From contig JARHVB010000025.1 in the NCBI GenBank assembly GCA_029222685.1, forward strand, positions 1 to 64,000: a DNA stretch of 64,000 bases. The letters are read 5' to 3'. Positions 1 to 8,315 of the stretch are shown piece after piece (within the stretch, counting starts at the first letter, position 1; every line of letters starts with the position of its first letter). The notes under the pieces were generated by a model. That model saw nothing but the letters and a program-made list of their open reading frames with translations, was not told where the DNA came from and searched no databases. This stretch comes from Terripilifer ovatus. Lineage in GTDB: Bacteria > Pseudomonadota > Alphaproteobacteria > Rhizobiales > Beijerinckiaceae. The position numbers and the translations under genes are program-made.

Positions 1-137
1 TTCTTCAACCCTATGACCACAAGACTCCGATGCCAATGAATTGAAGCACCCAATCAATCCGCCTCTTCTTGACACACCCCCCATACAAGGATGAGGGCTT
101 CTGAAGGCTTGCGCAAGCCAGGCAGGATTAGGCTCGC

Positions 138-1253
138 ATGATGTGGTGGACGCGGCTGAAGGCGCTCATCGTCAAGGAACTGCTCGCCGTCCTGCGCGAT
201 CCGAGGGGCCGGGTCATTCTGATCGTGCCGCCGATCCTGCAACTGGTCGTCTTCTCCTATGCGGCGACGCTGGAGGTGAAGAACGTCGACATCATGGTCC
301 TGAACCGCGACGCCGGCGCCTGGGGCAACGAGTTGATCCACCGGATCGACGGCGCCCCGACATTCCGCCACATCCTGCGCGCCCAACATCCTTCCGCCGT
401 CCGCGATGCCATCGACATGCAGCAGGTGATCGCCGCCGTCCAGATCGGCCCAAGCTTCTCGCGCGACATCGAATCGGGCCAGCCCACCGATCTCCAGATC
501 ATCCTCGACGGCCGCCGCTCGAACGCATCGCAGATCGTCGCCGGCTATCTCAACCAGATCGTCACGAGCCTATCGGCCGATACGCCGGCCGGCAAGCGCA
601 TGGCGCCGGCCGCCGTCAGCGTGGTGGCACGCAACTGGTTCAACCCCAACCTGATCTTCCAATGGTTCATGGTTCCCAATCTCGTCGCCAGCATCGCGCT
701 GCTGATCGGCCTCATCGTCACCGCGCTCTCGATCGCGCGCGAGCGCGAACTCGGCACCTTCGACCAGTTGATCGTCTCGCCGTTGCGCACCCATGAAATC
801 CTGCTCGGCAAGCTGATCCCGCCCATGATGATCGGCCTGTTCCACATCACCATCTATATCCTGGCGGCAGTCTTCATCTTCGACGTACCATTGCGCGGTT
901 CAGTACTCATGCTCTATGGCAGCGCCGTCTTCTATCTCGCCGCCGTCGTCGGCCTCGGCCTGTTCATCTCGGCCCTGTCGATGACCCAGCAGCAGGCGAT
1001 CCTCGGCGCCTTCCTGTTCATGGTGCCGGCCATGCTGCTGTCGGGCTTCGCCACGCCGATCGAGAACATGCCGTCCTGGCTGCAGCCGGTAACGCTTATC
1101 AATCCGCTGCGCTATTTCCTCATCATCGTGAAGGGCGTGTTCCTGCGCGATCTGCCGATGGATGAAGTGATCGCCAACACGATCCCGCTGGCGCTCATCG
1201 CCCTTTGCACGCTCAGCAGCGCGGCCTGGCTGTTCAGAAGGCGATTGGAATGA
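138..1253 (+). CDS. ABC-2 type transporter permease
   Basis: A 371-residue inner-membrane protein of the ABC-2 permease family (YhhJ/YbhR type, used in drug or macromolecule export). There is an N-terminal transmembrane helix at about residues 25-45, then a periplasmic domain of about 120 residues. Five or six hydrophobic helices follow from about residue 175 to the end, which is the family's usual plan. The ATG at 138 is followed directly by a second ATG; both lie in a short purine-poor leader with no clear ribosome site. Such genes normally follow an HlyD-like adaptor and an ATPase, which would lie left of the window. The first 137 bases have stops in all forward frames by base 44, so the partner gene, if present, ends about 95 bp upstream. 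Substrate unknown. Confidence 0.85.
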   Translation: MMWWTRLKALIVKELLAVLRDPRGRVILIVPPILQLVVFSYAATLEVKNVDIMVLNRDAGAWGNELIHRIDGAPTFRHILRAQHPSAVRDAIDMQQVIAAVQIGPSFSRDIESGQPTDLQIILDGRRSNASQIVAGYLNQIVTSLSADTPAGKRMAPAAVSVVARNWFNPNLIFQWFMVPNLVASIALLIGLIVTALSIARERELGTFDQLIVSPLRTHEILLGKLIPPMMIGLFHITIYILAAVFIFDVPLRGSVLMLYGSAVFYLAAVVGLGLFISALSMTQQQAILGAFLFMVPAMLLSGFATPIENMPSWLQPVTLINPLRYFLIIVKGVFLRDLPMDEVIANTIPLALIALCTLSSAAWLFRRRLE

Positions 1254-1275
1254 AGCAGGCTACGGTGCATCCTCA

Positions 1276-2532
1276 TCAACACGTCGGCGCATCGATCTTC
1301 CCCAACCGGTCGAGATGCATGCGGATATGCGCCGCTTCCGCCGTCGTCTTGGCCAGCGCGATGGCGCGATCGAAGGCGATCCGACCTTCGTCGTTTCGAC
1401 CAAGCTGCATCAGCAGCGCGCCGCGCACACCGTAGAAATAGAAATAGCCCGAGAGTTTGTCTTCCAGCGGCGCGATCAGCTCCAGCGCGGCTTCCGCGCC
1501 CCCTACCTTCGAGACCGCGACGGCCCGGTTCAAGGTGACGACGGGCGAGGGCTGCATCTGCTCAAGCCGCGCATAGAGCAGGTCGATCTCGGCCCAGTCC
1601 GTATCTTCCGGCCGGGCGGCCCGCGCATGCAGAGCGGCGATCGCCGCCTGCACCTGATAGGGACCGGGGCGGCGATGGCGCAGGCCCTTGTCGATCAGCG
1701 CCAGCCCTTCGGCGATCATCTTGCCGTTCCACAGGCTGCGGTCCTGGTCGTCGAGCAGGACGATCTGACCCTCCTTGTCGAACCGTGCAGCCGCACGCGC
1801 ATGCTGCAGCAACAGCAGGGCCGTCAGCCCCATGATCTCGGGTTCGCTCGGGAACACGCGCAGCAGCAGGCGGGCAAGACGGATCGCCTCCTCGCACAGC
1901 GGCGCGCGCAAGGGCGCCTCTCCGGCGCTCGCCGAATAGCCCTCGTTGAAAATGAGATAGATCATCGCCGCGACGACACCGAGCCGCTCGGCGCGCTCGA
2001 CCGCGCCCGGTGCCTCGAACGGCACGTCGGCCTGGGCGATGCGTGCCTTGGCGCGGGTGATGCGCTGCTCCATGGCGCTTTCACCGACCAGAAATGCCCG
2101 CGCGATCTCCTTGACGGTGAGGCCCGACACGATACGCAGCGCCAGCGCGATCTGCTGCGTCGCCGGCAGGTCGGGATGGCAGCAGATGAACAGCAGGCGC
2201 AGGATATCATCGCGATAATCGGCATCGTCGAGTTTGCCGACGGCCGTTGCCTCCGCATCCTCCTGATCGGAGATCTGATCTTCCGGCGGCAGTGGCTCTT
2301 GCCGGCGCGCCCGCCGCACGCCGTCGATGGCGATGTTGCGGCCGACGAAAATCAGCCAGGCGGCCGGATCGCGCGGCGGGCCCTTCTCCGGCCATGTCCT
2401 GAGCGCCCGCAGGCTGGCTTCCTGGTAAGCCTCCTCGGCCGTCTCGAGATTGCGGAAATAGCGCAACAGCGCGCTCACCGCCTGAGGCCGCGCCGAGACC
2501 AGTGCTGCATGCATCCAGGCGAGATCGGTCAT
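1276..2532 (-). CDS. ECF-family RNA polymerase sigma factor, ECF42 type
   Basis: A 418-residue sigma factor, far longer than ordinary ECF sigmas (about 180 residues). Sigma region 2 lies near residues 10-75 (LRYFRNLETAEEAYQEA; then AWLIFVGRNIAIDGVRR) and region 4 near 115-165 (GLTVKEIARAFLVGESAMEQ). About 220 C-terminal residues of TPR-like helices follow. This layout, next to a YCII/DGPF protein, is that of group ECF42, which acts without an anti-sigma factor. It starts 13 bp after the YCII gene, so the two are probably co-transcribed. The signal that activates it cannot be read from the sequence. Confidence 0.9.
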   Translation of the reverse strand: MTDLAWMHAALVSARPQAVSALLRYFRNLETAEEAYQEASLRALRTWPEKGPPRDPAAWLIFVGRNIAIDGVRRARRQEPLPPEDQISDQEDAEATAVGKLDDADYRDDILRLLFICCHPDLPATQQIALALRIVSGLTVKEIARAFLVGESAMEQRITRAKARIAQADVPFEAPGAVERAERLGVVAAMIYLIFNEGYSASAGEAPLRAPLCEEAIRLARLLLRVFPSEPEIMGLTALLLLQHARAAARFDKEGQIVLLDDQDRSLWNGKMIAEGLALIDKGLRHRRPGPYQVQAAIAALHARAARPEDTDWAEIDLLYARLEQMQPSPVVTLNRAVAVSKVGGAEAALELIAPLEDKLSGYFYFYGVRGALLMQLGRNDEGRIAFDRAIALAKTTAEAAHIRMHLDRLGKIDAPTC

Positions 2533-2545
2533 GGCGCGGAATCAC

Positions 2546-2917
2546 TCATAGCGTTGGCGGAATCGGGTTGAACACGGCGAGCGGCCGCAACTCGAACGAG
2601 CCGGCCGAACCGCTCGCCCTGGCGAGGTCCTTCGCCGTCTCGACCGCCTCGTCGAGATTGGCGCAATCGATCACGTAGAAGCCCAGCAGCTGCTCCTTGG
2701 TTTCCGCGAAAGGCCCATCGATCACCATCGCCTCGGCGCCCTTGCGGATCGTCGTCGCCGCCGTCGTCGGCATCAGCCGCGCCACCGGCCCGAGCCGGCC
2801 CTGCTGCGCCACCTTCTCCAGCACGCCGCCAAGGCTCGTCATGACTTCGGCGTCCTTCTCCTTGCTCCAGGAGCAGACGACATCTTCGGAATCGTAGCAA
2901 AGTATGGCGTAGAGCAT
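2546..2917 (-). CDS. YCII/DGPF-domain protein, partner of ECF42 sigma
   Basis: A 123-residue protein of the YCII-related family, with a ferredoxin-like fold. It opens MLYAILCYDSED, has the central GPFAETKEQLLGFYVIDC that corresponds to the family's DGPF motif, and ends with a PLAVF strand. The ATG at 2917 was chosen over an upstream in-frame start because GAGAGGA sits 6-7 bases before it and the family begins MLYAIL. Members are routinely encoded beside ECF41 or ECF42 sigma genes. Their biochemical role is not settled, and a sensor or modulator role is only inferred from this linkage. Confidence 0.85.
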   Translation of the reverse strand: MLYAILCYDSEDVVCSWSKEKDAEVMTSLGGVLEKVAQQGRLGPVARLMPTTAATTIRKGAEAMVIDGPFAETKEQLLGFYVIDCANLDEAVETAKDLARASGSAGSFELRPLAVFNPIPPTL

Positions 2918-2988
2918 TGTTGCGTCCTCTCGTTCTTCAAGACGTTTGAATTTAGCCTGTCCCGACACGACGACCGAAAAAATCGGGC

Positions 2989-3699
2989 TCAAGGCACTTT
3001 CGTCGCGAAAACGCCGACCATATCGAAAGCCACCGGCCGGCGGCGGTCGAGCGCGATGGAATTCTCCAGCTCGCGGATATGCGCGCGCATCTGCGCCACC
3101 GCGGCGTCGACTTGCCCCGTCGCGCACAGATGGATGAGATCGTCGTGGTGATCGTGCCAGCCGGCAAGCCCGCTCTGATTCTCGAACAGGTTGATGATCA
3201 GGCTGGTGCGCGCCACCAGCAGGCGGACCTGTTCGGCCAGGATGCGATTGCCGCAGAGTTCGGCCATCAGCAGGTGAAAACCGCCAGACAGATGAATGGC
3301 TTCCCTGATCCGGCCCTGTTCGCGCAAGGCATGCTCCTGGGCCAGATTTGCCGATAGCCTGGCGATGACCTTCGGGTCGGCAGCGCGCGCCACCGCTTCC
3401 GTGGTGCCGGCCTCGATGGCGATGCGGGCGGCAAAAACCTCACGCACCTCGTCGGCCTGCGGCGCGGCGACGTAGGCGCCGCGATTGGGGAAGACCACGA
3501 CCAACTTCTCCCAGGCCAGCCGCTGCAGGGCCGAGCTGACGGCGCGGCGGCTGACGCCGAACGCCTCCACCAGAGCCAGCTCGGCAAGCTTGGTGCCCGG
3601 CAGAAGCCGCTGGTCGACGATCGCCTCGAATAGCAGGGTATAGGCGTCATCCGCCGTCTCGACTTTCGGCCGGTTGCGCGAATTCATCACCCCCACCAT
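2989..3699 (-). CDS. GntR/FadR-family transcriptional regulator
   Basis: A DNA-binding regulator with an N-terminal winged helix (LAELALVEAFGVSRRAVSSALQ) and a C-terminal all-helical FCD ligand domain. The FCD metal site is suggested by Asp, His and further His residues in the second half (HDDLIHL). Start is uncertain: ATGs at 3729, 3699 and 3687 are all in frame. I prefer 3699 because AAAAGGCGA lies just before it. The gene diverges from the hydantoinase/transport operon that starts at 3860, with a perfect dyad at 3750-3767 between them, so it most likely controls that operon and itself. FCD regulators bind small organic acids; the ligand here is unknown. Confidence 0.85.
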   Translation of the reverse strand: MVGVMNSRNRPKVETADDAYTLLFEAIVDQRLLPGTKLAELALVEAFGVSRRAVSSALQRLAWEKLVVVFPNRGAYVAAPQADEVREVFAARIAIEAGTTEAVARAADPKVIARLSANLAQEHALREQGRIREAIHLSGGFHLLMAELCGNRILAEQVRLLVARTSLIINLFENQSGLAGWHDHHDDLIHLCATGQVDAAVAQMRAHIRELENSIALDRRRPVAFDMVGVFATKVP

Positions 3700-3749
3700 T
3701 CGCCTTTTCTGCTGCATCATCAATCTCATCGTGCATATTCAATGTGCGG

Positions 3750-3767
3750 AAGATTGCGCACAATCTT
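3750..3767. promoter_or_regulatory. Candidate GntR operator (7-bp perfect dyad)
   Basis: The 18 bases AAGATTG-CGCA-CAATCTT form a perfect 7-bp inverted repeat with a 4-base centre. It lies in the divergent promoter region between the GntR gene and the transport operon, 93 bases before the substrate-binding protein start. FadR-type GntR proteins bind short dyads of this size close to their own genes. The assignment is inferred from position. Confidence 0.5.
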
Positions 3768-3859
3768 TCACAACATATTGATTTATATCATGCGCGCACC
3801 ATGGCACAACGGTTGCAATCATGGCGTCGGCCGATCCCGCAAGGCTGAAAGGACGACAG

Positions 3860-4924
3860 ATGTCACCCAGCTCGATTTCATTCCCATTCCTGACGCGCAG
3901 AAAAATGTTGCAAGGCAGCCTGGCCGCCGGCCTCGCTGCTCCCTTCGTGCTCCGCTCCGGCGCGAGCCGGGCCGCTACCACCGACATCAAGTTTTCGCTC
4001 TCAGCCCCCTTCGACGGTTCCAACGCCGCGTTCTTTCTCGGCGAAAGCCGCGGCTGGTATCGCGAGGCCGGCCTGAACTGCCAGTTCGACGCGTCCGGCG
4101 GCTCCGGCGAAGCGGTGTCGCGGGTCGGTTCCGGGGTCTACGATCTCGGCGTCGGCGACATCAACGCCATGATGGAATTCAACGTGAAGAATGCGGCGTC
4201 GGCGATCCGCTGCGTCTACATGCTGTATTATCGCAGCCCGCTGAGCGCCGCGACCTTGACGAAGACCGGCATCGCCAAGGCGGCCGATCTCGCCGGCCGC
4301 AAGATCGGGGCCGCCGCCACCGACGGCGCCTACCGCCTGTTCTCTCCCTTTGCAAAGGCAGCCGGCATCGACGCAGGTTCGATCGCCTGGAACATGGTCG
4401 GTCTTCAATTGCGCGAGGCAGTGCTGGCGCGCGGCGATGTCGAGGCCATCCTCGGTTTCGATTCGACCATGTATTTCGGCCTCACCAAGGCCGGCATCAA
4501 ACCGGACGACATGCGCTTCATCTATTATTCCGACGCCGGTCTCGACCTCTACGGCAATGGCATTCTCGTCTCGCAGAAGATGCGGTCGACGAATCCCGAC
4601 GCCGTGAAGCGCTTCGTCGAAGTCACCGCCCGCGCCTGGCAGGCGGCGGCAGCCGACCCCAAGGCGGCCATCGCCGCGTTGAAGAGCCACGTGCCTCTGA
4701 TCAATGCCGAGCTTGAAGAAGAGAAGCTGCGCTGGCTCATCAAGAACCAGTTGACGACGAATGAATCCAGCGCCGACGGCCTCGGCGGCGTCCGCGCCGA
4801 ACGCCTCGCGAGTTCGCTGGCTTCCGTCGCCGCCGGCTATGGACTGACCAGCGTGCCGAAACCGGACGAGGTGTTCGATGCCGGTTTCATGCCGGCAGCC
4901 GCTGTCAGAAAGCTGCCGGCATGA
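3860..4924 (+). CDS. ABC transporter substrate-binding protein (NitT/TauT type)
   Basis: A 354-residue periplasmic binding protein of the NMT1/THI5-like family. A Tat-type leader is visible near residues 12-35 (TRRKMLQGSLAAGLAAPFV, then an Ala-rich cleavage region). Mature sequence begins near TTDIKFSLSAPFDGSNAAFF. The ATG at 3860 is preceded by AAAGGA at a good distance, and this was chosen over an upstream in-frame ATG at 3821. It overlaps the next gene by 4 bases (ATGA) and heads an operon ending with its own ATPase and permease at 8312-9930. The operon's hydantoinase-like enzyme suggests a cyclic amide or related nitrogen compound as ligand; this is inference. Confidence 0.88.
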   Translation: MSPSSISFPFLTRRKMLQGSLAAGLAAPFVLRSGASRAATTDIKFSLSAPFDGSNAAFFLGESRGWYREAGLNCQFDASGGSGEAVSRVGSGVYDLGVGDINAMMEFNVKNAASAIRCVYMLYYRSPLSAATLTKTGIAKAADLAGRKIGAAATDGAYRLFSPFAKAAGIDAGSIAWNMVGLQLREAVLARGDVEAILGFDSTMYFGLTKAGIKPDDMRFIYYSDAGLDLYGNGILVSQKMRSTNPDAVKRFVEVTARAWQAAAADPKAAIAALKSHVPLINAELEEEKLRWLIKNQLTTNESSADGLGGVRAERLASSLASVAAGYGLTSVPKPDEVFDAGFMPAAAVRKLPA

Positions 4925-6363
4925 CGTTCGACCTGGTGATCCGCGGCGGCACCATCGCCACCGCGGCCGATGTGACTCGCGCGGATATCGGCATTCGCGA
5001 TGGCCGCATCGTCGCCATCGCCGAACGTCTGTCTGGCGGCGACATCAGCATCGATGCTGGCGGCAAGCTCGTGCTGCCCGGCGGCATCGACGCCCATTGC
5101 CATCTCGACCAGCCGCAGGCGCCGGGCCTTGCCAGCAAGGGCGCGGTGATGGCCGACGGGTTCCGCACCGGCAGCATCAGCGCGGTCTTCGGCGGCACCA
5201 CCACCATCGTGCCGTTCTGCGTGCAGCATCGCGGCAATTCGATGCTGGCCGCGGTGGAGGACTATCATCGCCGCGCCAACGGCCAGTCCGTCATCGACTA
5301 CGCCTTCCATCTCATCGTCAGCGACCCGACGCCGGCCGTGCTGGGCCAGGAACTGCCCGCCCTCATCCGCCGCGGCCACACCAGCCTCAAGGTCTATATG
5401 ACCTATGACGCCATGGTGCTGTCGGACCGGCAGATCCTCGATGTCTTCGCCGCGGCGCGGCAGGAGCGCGCCATCGTCCTCATCCATGCTGAAAATCACG
5501 AGATCATCGGCTGGCTGGCCGACCGGCTGGAAGCCGCCGGCCGCACCGAGCCCTTCGAACATGCCAACTCGCGGCCGCTGCCGGTGGAGCGCGAAGCGAC
5601 CCATCGCGCCGTCACCCTGGCGGAGATCGCCGGCGTGCCGCTGGTGGTCGTGCACATCTCCGGCAACGATCCGCTGGAGGAAGTGCGCCGCGCCCGCGCC
5701 CGCGGCCTCACCGTCATCGCCGAGACCTGCCCGCAATATCTGCTGCTGACAGCCGACGATCTCGACCTGCCCGACATGGAGGGCGCCAAGGTCATGTGCA
5801 GCCCGCCGCCGCGCGACACGGGCAGCCAGGCGAGCCTCTGGCGCGGCATCGAGGACGGCACCGTCGACATCATCAATTCCGACCATGCGCCCTATCGCTT
5901 CGACCGCGACGGCAAGCTCCGCGCCGGCCCGCAAGCGCCGTTCCGCAAGGTGGCGAACGGCATTCCCGGCCTCGAGACGCGCCTGCCGCTGCTGTTCAGC
6001 GAAGGCGTCGTCAAAGGCCGCATCGATCTGCCGCGCTTCGTCGCACTGACCGCCGCCAACAACGCGAAGCTCTATGGCCTCTATCCGCGCAAGGGCACGA
6101 TCGCGGTGGGCGCCGACGCCGACATCGCCATCTGGGACCCGGAGAGGCGCGTCACCATCACCAATGATATTCTGCACCATAATGTCGACTACACGCCGTT
6201 CGAGGGGCTTGAGGTGCAGGGCTGGCCGCAGACCATGCTGAGCCGCGGCGAGATCGTGGTGGACGGAGGCGAACTTAAAGGAACGCCCGGTCGTGGCCGC
6301 TTCCTCGAACAGACGACATCCTCGGCATGGCGCTCGGACACAGGGATCAAACCATGGATCTGA
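4921..6363 (+). CDS. Dihydropyrimidinase/hydantoinase-like amidohydrolase
   Basis: A 480-residue metal-dependent amidohydrolase of the cyclic amidase group, which opens hydantoin, dihydropyrimidine or similar cyclic amide rings. All binuclear metal ligands are visible: His59 and His61 (GIDAHCHLDQ), the carboxylatable Lys157 (TSLKVYMTYD), His189 (LIHAENHE), His245 (VVVHISG) and Asp321 (NSDHAPY). Length fits bacterial dihydropyrimidinases. It overlaps the upstream binding-protein gene by 4 bases and the downstream SDR gene by 10. No carbamoylase gene is nearby, which argues against simple hydantoin-to-amino-acid conversion. Exact substrate unknown. Confidence 0.9.
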   Translation: MTFDLVIRGGTIATAADVTRADIGIRDGRIVAIAERLSGGDISIDAGGKLVLPGGIDAHCHLDQPQAPGLASKGAVMADGFRTGSISAVFGGTTTIVPFCVQHRGNSMLAAVEDYHRRANGQSVIDYAFHLIVSDPTPAVLGQELPALIRRGHTSLKVYMTYDAMVLSDRQILDVFAAARQERAIVLIHAENHEIIGWLADRLEAAGRTEPFEHANSRPLPVEREATHRAVTLAEIAGVPLVVVHISGNDPLEEVRRARARGLTVIAETCPQYLLLTADDLDLPDMEGAKVMCSPPPRDTGSQASLWRGIEDGTVDIINSDHAPYRFDRDGKLRAGPQAPFRKVANGIPGLETRLPLLFSEGVVKGRIDLPRFVALTAANNAKLYGLYPRKGTIAVGADADIAIWDPERRVTITNDILHHNVDYTPFEGLEVQGWPQTMLSRGEIVVDGGELKGTPGRGRFLEQTTSSAWRSDTGIKPWI

Positions 6364-7115
6364 AGATCGCCGGCCGGCGCGCGCTTGTGCTCGGCGGCAA
6401 CCGCGGCATGGGGCTCGCCATCGCCAGGGCGCTGGCCGCCGAGGGCGCAGACGTTGCGATCGCCGCGCGTGACACGTCCGCCCTGGCTTCGGCCGCGCAG
6501 GAGATCGCACAGGCACGCACCTTTGCCCTCGATCTTGCCGACACCGCCGCTCTGCCCGCCTTCGCGCAGGCCGTGGGGCCAGTCGACATTCTCGTCAACA
6601 ACACCGGCGGCCCGCCCTATGGCGGCGCCATCGGCCGCAGCGTCGAGGACTGGGAAGACAGCTTCCGCTCCATGTCGCTGTCGGTGATCCGCCTGACCGA
6701 TCTGTTCCTGCCGGCGATGTGCGCCAACCGCTGGGGCCGCATTCTCACCCTCGTCAGCACCGGCGCGGTGCAGCCGCTGCCGGTGCTCGGCATTTCCAAC
6801 ACCTTGCGCGCCGGGCTCATTGCGTGGTCGAAATCGCTGGCCCCCGAAGTCGCGAAAGATGGCGTCACCGTCAACATTCTTATGCCCGGCCGCATCGGCA
6901 CCGAGCGCGTCGGCCTCACCGACGCCGCCTCGGCGGACCGCGAAGGCATGGCGGTCGAAGAGGTGCAGCAGCGCTCGTGGTCGCAGATCCCCATGGGACG
7001 CTATGGCTCGCCTGAGGAAGTCGCCGCAGTCGCCGCGTTCGCCTGCAGCGATCCTGCCTCCTACATGACCGGCAGCGTGCTGCGCGTCGACGGAGGCTTC
7101 GTGCGGCATGTCTGA
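6354..7115 (+). CDS. SDR-like protein without catalytic Tyr/Lys
   Basis: A 253-residue Rossmann-fold protein of the short-chain dehydrogenase/reductase superfamily. The nucleotide loop is GGNRGMG near residues 14-20, and NNTGG near 82-86 replaces the usual NNAG. A typical C-terminal end is present (GSVLRVDGGF). The catalytic YxxxK is absent: the expected Tyr and Lys positions hold Ser148 and Arg152 (GISNTLRAG). The SNxxR form is known in a BKR-like subgroup of SDRs, so it is probably not a mutation in this gene alone. The ATG at 6354 overlaps the hydantoinase end by 10 bases. Its reaction in the pathway is unclear. Confidence 0.85.
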   Translation: MDLKIAGRRALVLGGNRGMGLAIARALAAEGADVAIAARDTSALASAAQEIAQARTFALDLADTAALPAFAQAVGPVDILVNNTGGPPYGGAIGRSVEDWEDSFRSMSLSVIRLTDLFLPAMCANRWGRILTLVSTGAVQPLPVLGISNTLRAGLIAWSKSLAPEVAKDGVTVNILMPGRIGTERVGLTDAASADREGMAVEEVQQRSWSQIPMGRYGSPEEVAAVAAFACSDPASYMTGSVLRVDGGFVRHV

Positions 7116-7887
7116 CGTGGTCGCGGAAGAAACGGGATATGACGTCCGCCAGGCCGCACGGTCAGTGTTCAACGGCCTCACGGTCGGCCGGGCTCGGGGT
7201 TTTGTGCAGACGAACGTCGTGCTGCTGCCGCGCGACCATGCCGCAGATTTCGAGACCTATTGCCGGGCAAATCCTGCCGCCTGTCCGCTGCTCGCGGTGG
7301 GCGTTGCCGGAGACCCCGGACTTCCATCGCTCGGTCGCGACATCGATCTGCGCACCGACCTGCCCGCCTACCTCATCCACGAAGGCGGCGCGGCGCGGCG
7401 GGTCGACGAAATCACAAGCTGCTGGCGTGGCGATCTTGTCAGCTTCGCCATCGGCTGCTGGTTCAGCGCCGAGGCGGCGCTGGCCGCCGCCGGCATCCGC
7501 ATGCGCCATGTCGAACTCGGCATCCAGGGTCCACTGTTTCGCACCGATCGACAAACGATTGCCGCCGGACCTTTCCATGGGCCGCTGGTCGTCTCGATGC
7601 GGCCGTTCGCGCGCCAGGATGTTGCAACCGTCACCGCCATCACCGGCCGCCTGCCGCGCAGCCACGGCGCGCCTTTGCATGCCGGCGATCCGGCAGCGCT
7701 CGGCATCGACGACCCCGACCATCCTGACTGGGGCGAGGCTTTGCGGCCGACCAAGGATGAAACCGCGCTATTCTGGGCCTGCGGCCTCACCGCCCTTGCG
7801 GCGATCGAGGCGGCGCAGCTCCCGTTCTTCATCACCCATGCTCCCGGCGCCATGCTTGTCACCGATCTGGAGGAAAGTGCCTCATGA
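7108..7887 (+). CDS. DUF1445 (YcsI/D-glutamate cyclase-like) putative hydro-lyase
   Basis: A 259-residue protein of the DUF1445 family. Recognisable segments are the opening RQAARSVFNGLTVGRARGFVQTN-type block, FAIGCWFSAEAAL near the middle, the SMRPF strand, and the end FFITHAPGAMLVTDL. Family members are annotated as putative hydro-lyases, and a eukaryotic relative is D-glutamate cyclase, which makes 5-oxo-D-proline. It overlaps its neighbours on both sides, so it is translationally coupled in the operon. A lactam- or cyclic-imide-related step is plausible beside the cyclic amidase; that is inference. Confidence 0.85.
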   Translation: MSDVVAEETGYDVRQAARSVFNGLTVGRARGFVQTNVVLLPRDHAADFETYCRANPAACPLLAVGVAGDPGLPSLGRDIDLRTDLPAYLIHEGGAARRVDEITSCWRGDLVSFAIGCWFSAEAALAAAGIRMRHVELGIQGPLFRTDRQTIAAGPFHGPLVVSMRPFARQDVATVTAITGRLPRSHGAPLHAGDPAALGIDDPDHPDWGEALRPTKDETALFWACGLTALAAIEAAQLPFFITHAPGAMLVTDLEESAS

Positions 7888-8315
7888 CCTTCATCCGTCC
7901 CGGCTTCAAGCTCACGCACGCCGGCGCCCTACAGGTGCTCAATGCCGCCGTCGATGCAGCCCTCGCCATGGGCGTCCCGCAATGCATCGCCATCGTCGAT
8001 GAAGGCTGCAACCTGCTGGCCTTCGTGCGCATGGACGGAGCGCGTGTGCTCTCCATCGACAGTTCCACCCGCAAGGCGATGACGGCGGCAACCACAGGAC
8101 TGCCGACCGGCAGCCTTCCCGAGAACAAGGCGCTGCCTCTCGCCGAAGCGACGGACGGCCGCATGACCAATCTGCCCGGCGGCCTGCCGCTGCTGGCAAA
8201 CGGGCAGATCGTCGGCGGCATCGGCGTCGGCTCGGGCACGAGCGAGCAAGACCTGGAAATCGCCATGGCCGCCGTCACCGCCTTTGAAGCAGCGCTTGCG
8301 AAGGCCCACCCATGA
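7884..8315 (+). CDS. GlcG/HbpS-family protein
   Basis: A 143-residue protein of the GlcG/HbpS (DUF336) family. It shows the family's central MGVPQCIAIVDEGCNLLAFVRMDGA strand-turn region and a Gly-rich end (GQIVGGIGVGSGTSEQD). There is no signal peptide. Members accompany many catabolic operons and HbpS binds haem in Streptomyces, but the function of the cytoplasmic versions is not established. It overlaps both neighbouring genes by 4 bases. Confidence 0.85.
   Translation: MTFIRPGFKLTHAGALQVLNAAVDAALAMGVPQCIAIVDEGCNLLAFVRMDGARVLSIDSSTRKAMTAATTGLPTGSLPENKALPLAEATDGRMTNLPGGLPLLANGQIVGGIGVGSGTSEQDLEIAMAAVTAFEAALAKAHP

Noticed and set aside
1..137. 3' end of an upstream gene at the left edge
   Set aside because: All forward frames meet a stop by base 44 and no domain can be judged from so few codons.
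4837..6516. Open frame of 559 codons on the minus strand
   Set aside because: Antisense to the hydantoinase, which has all its metal ligands; shadow frame.
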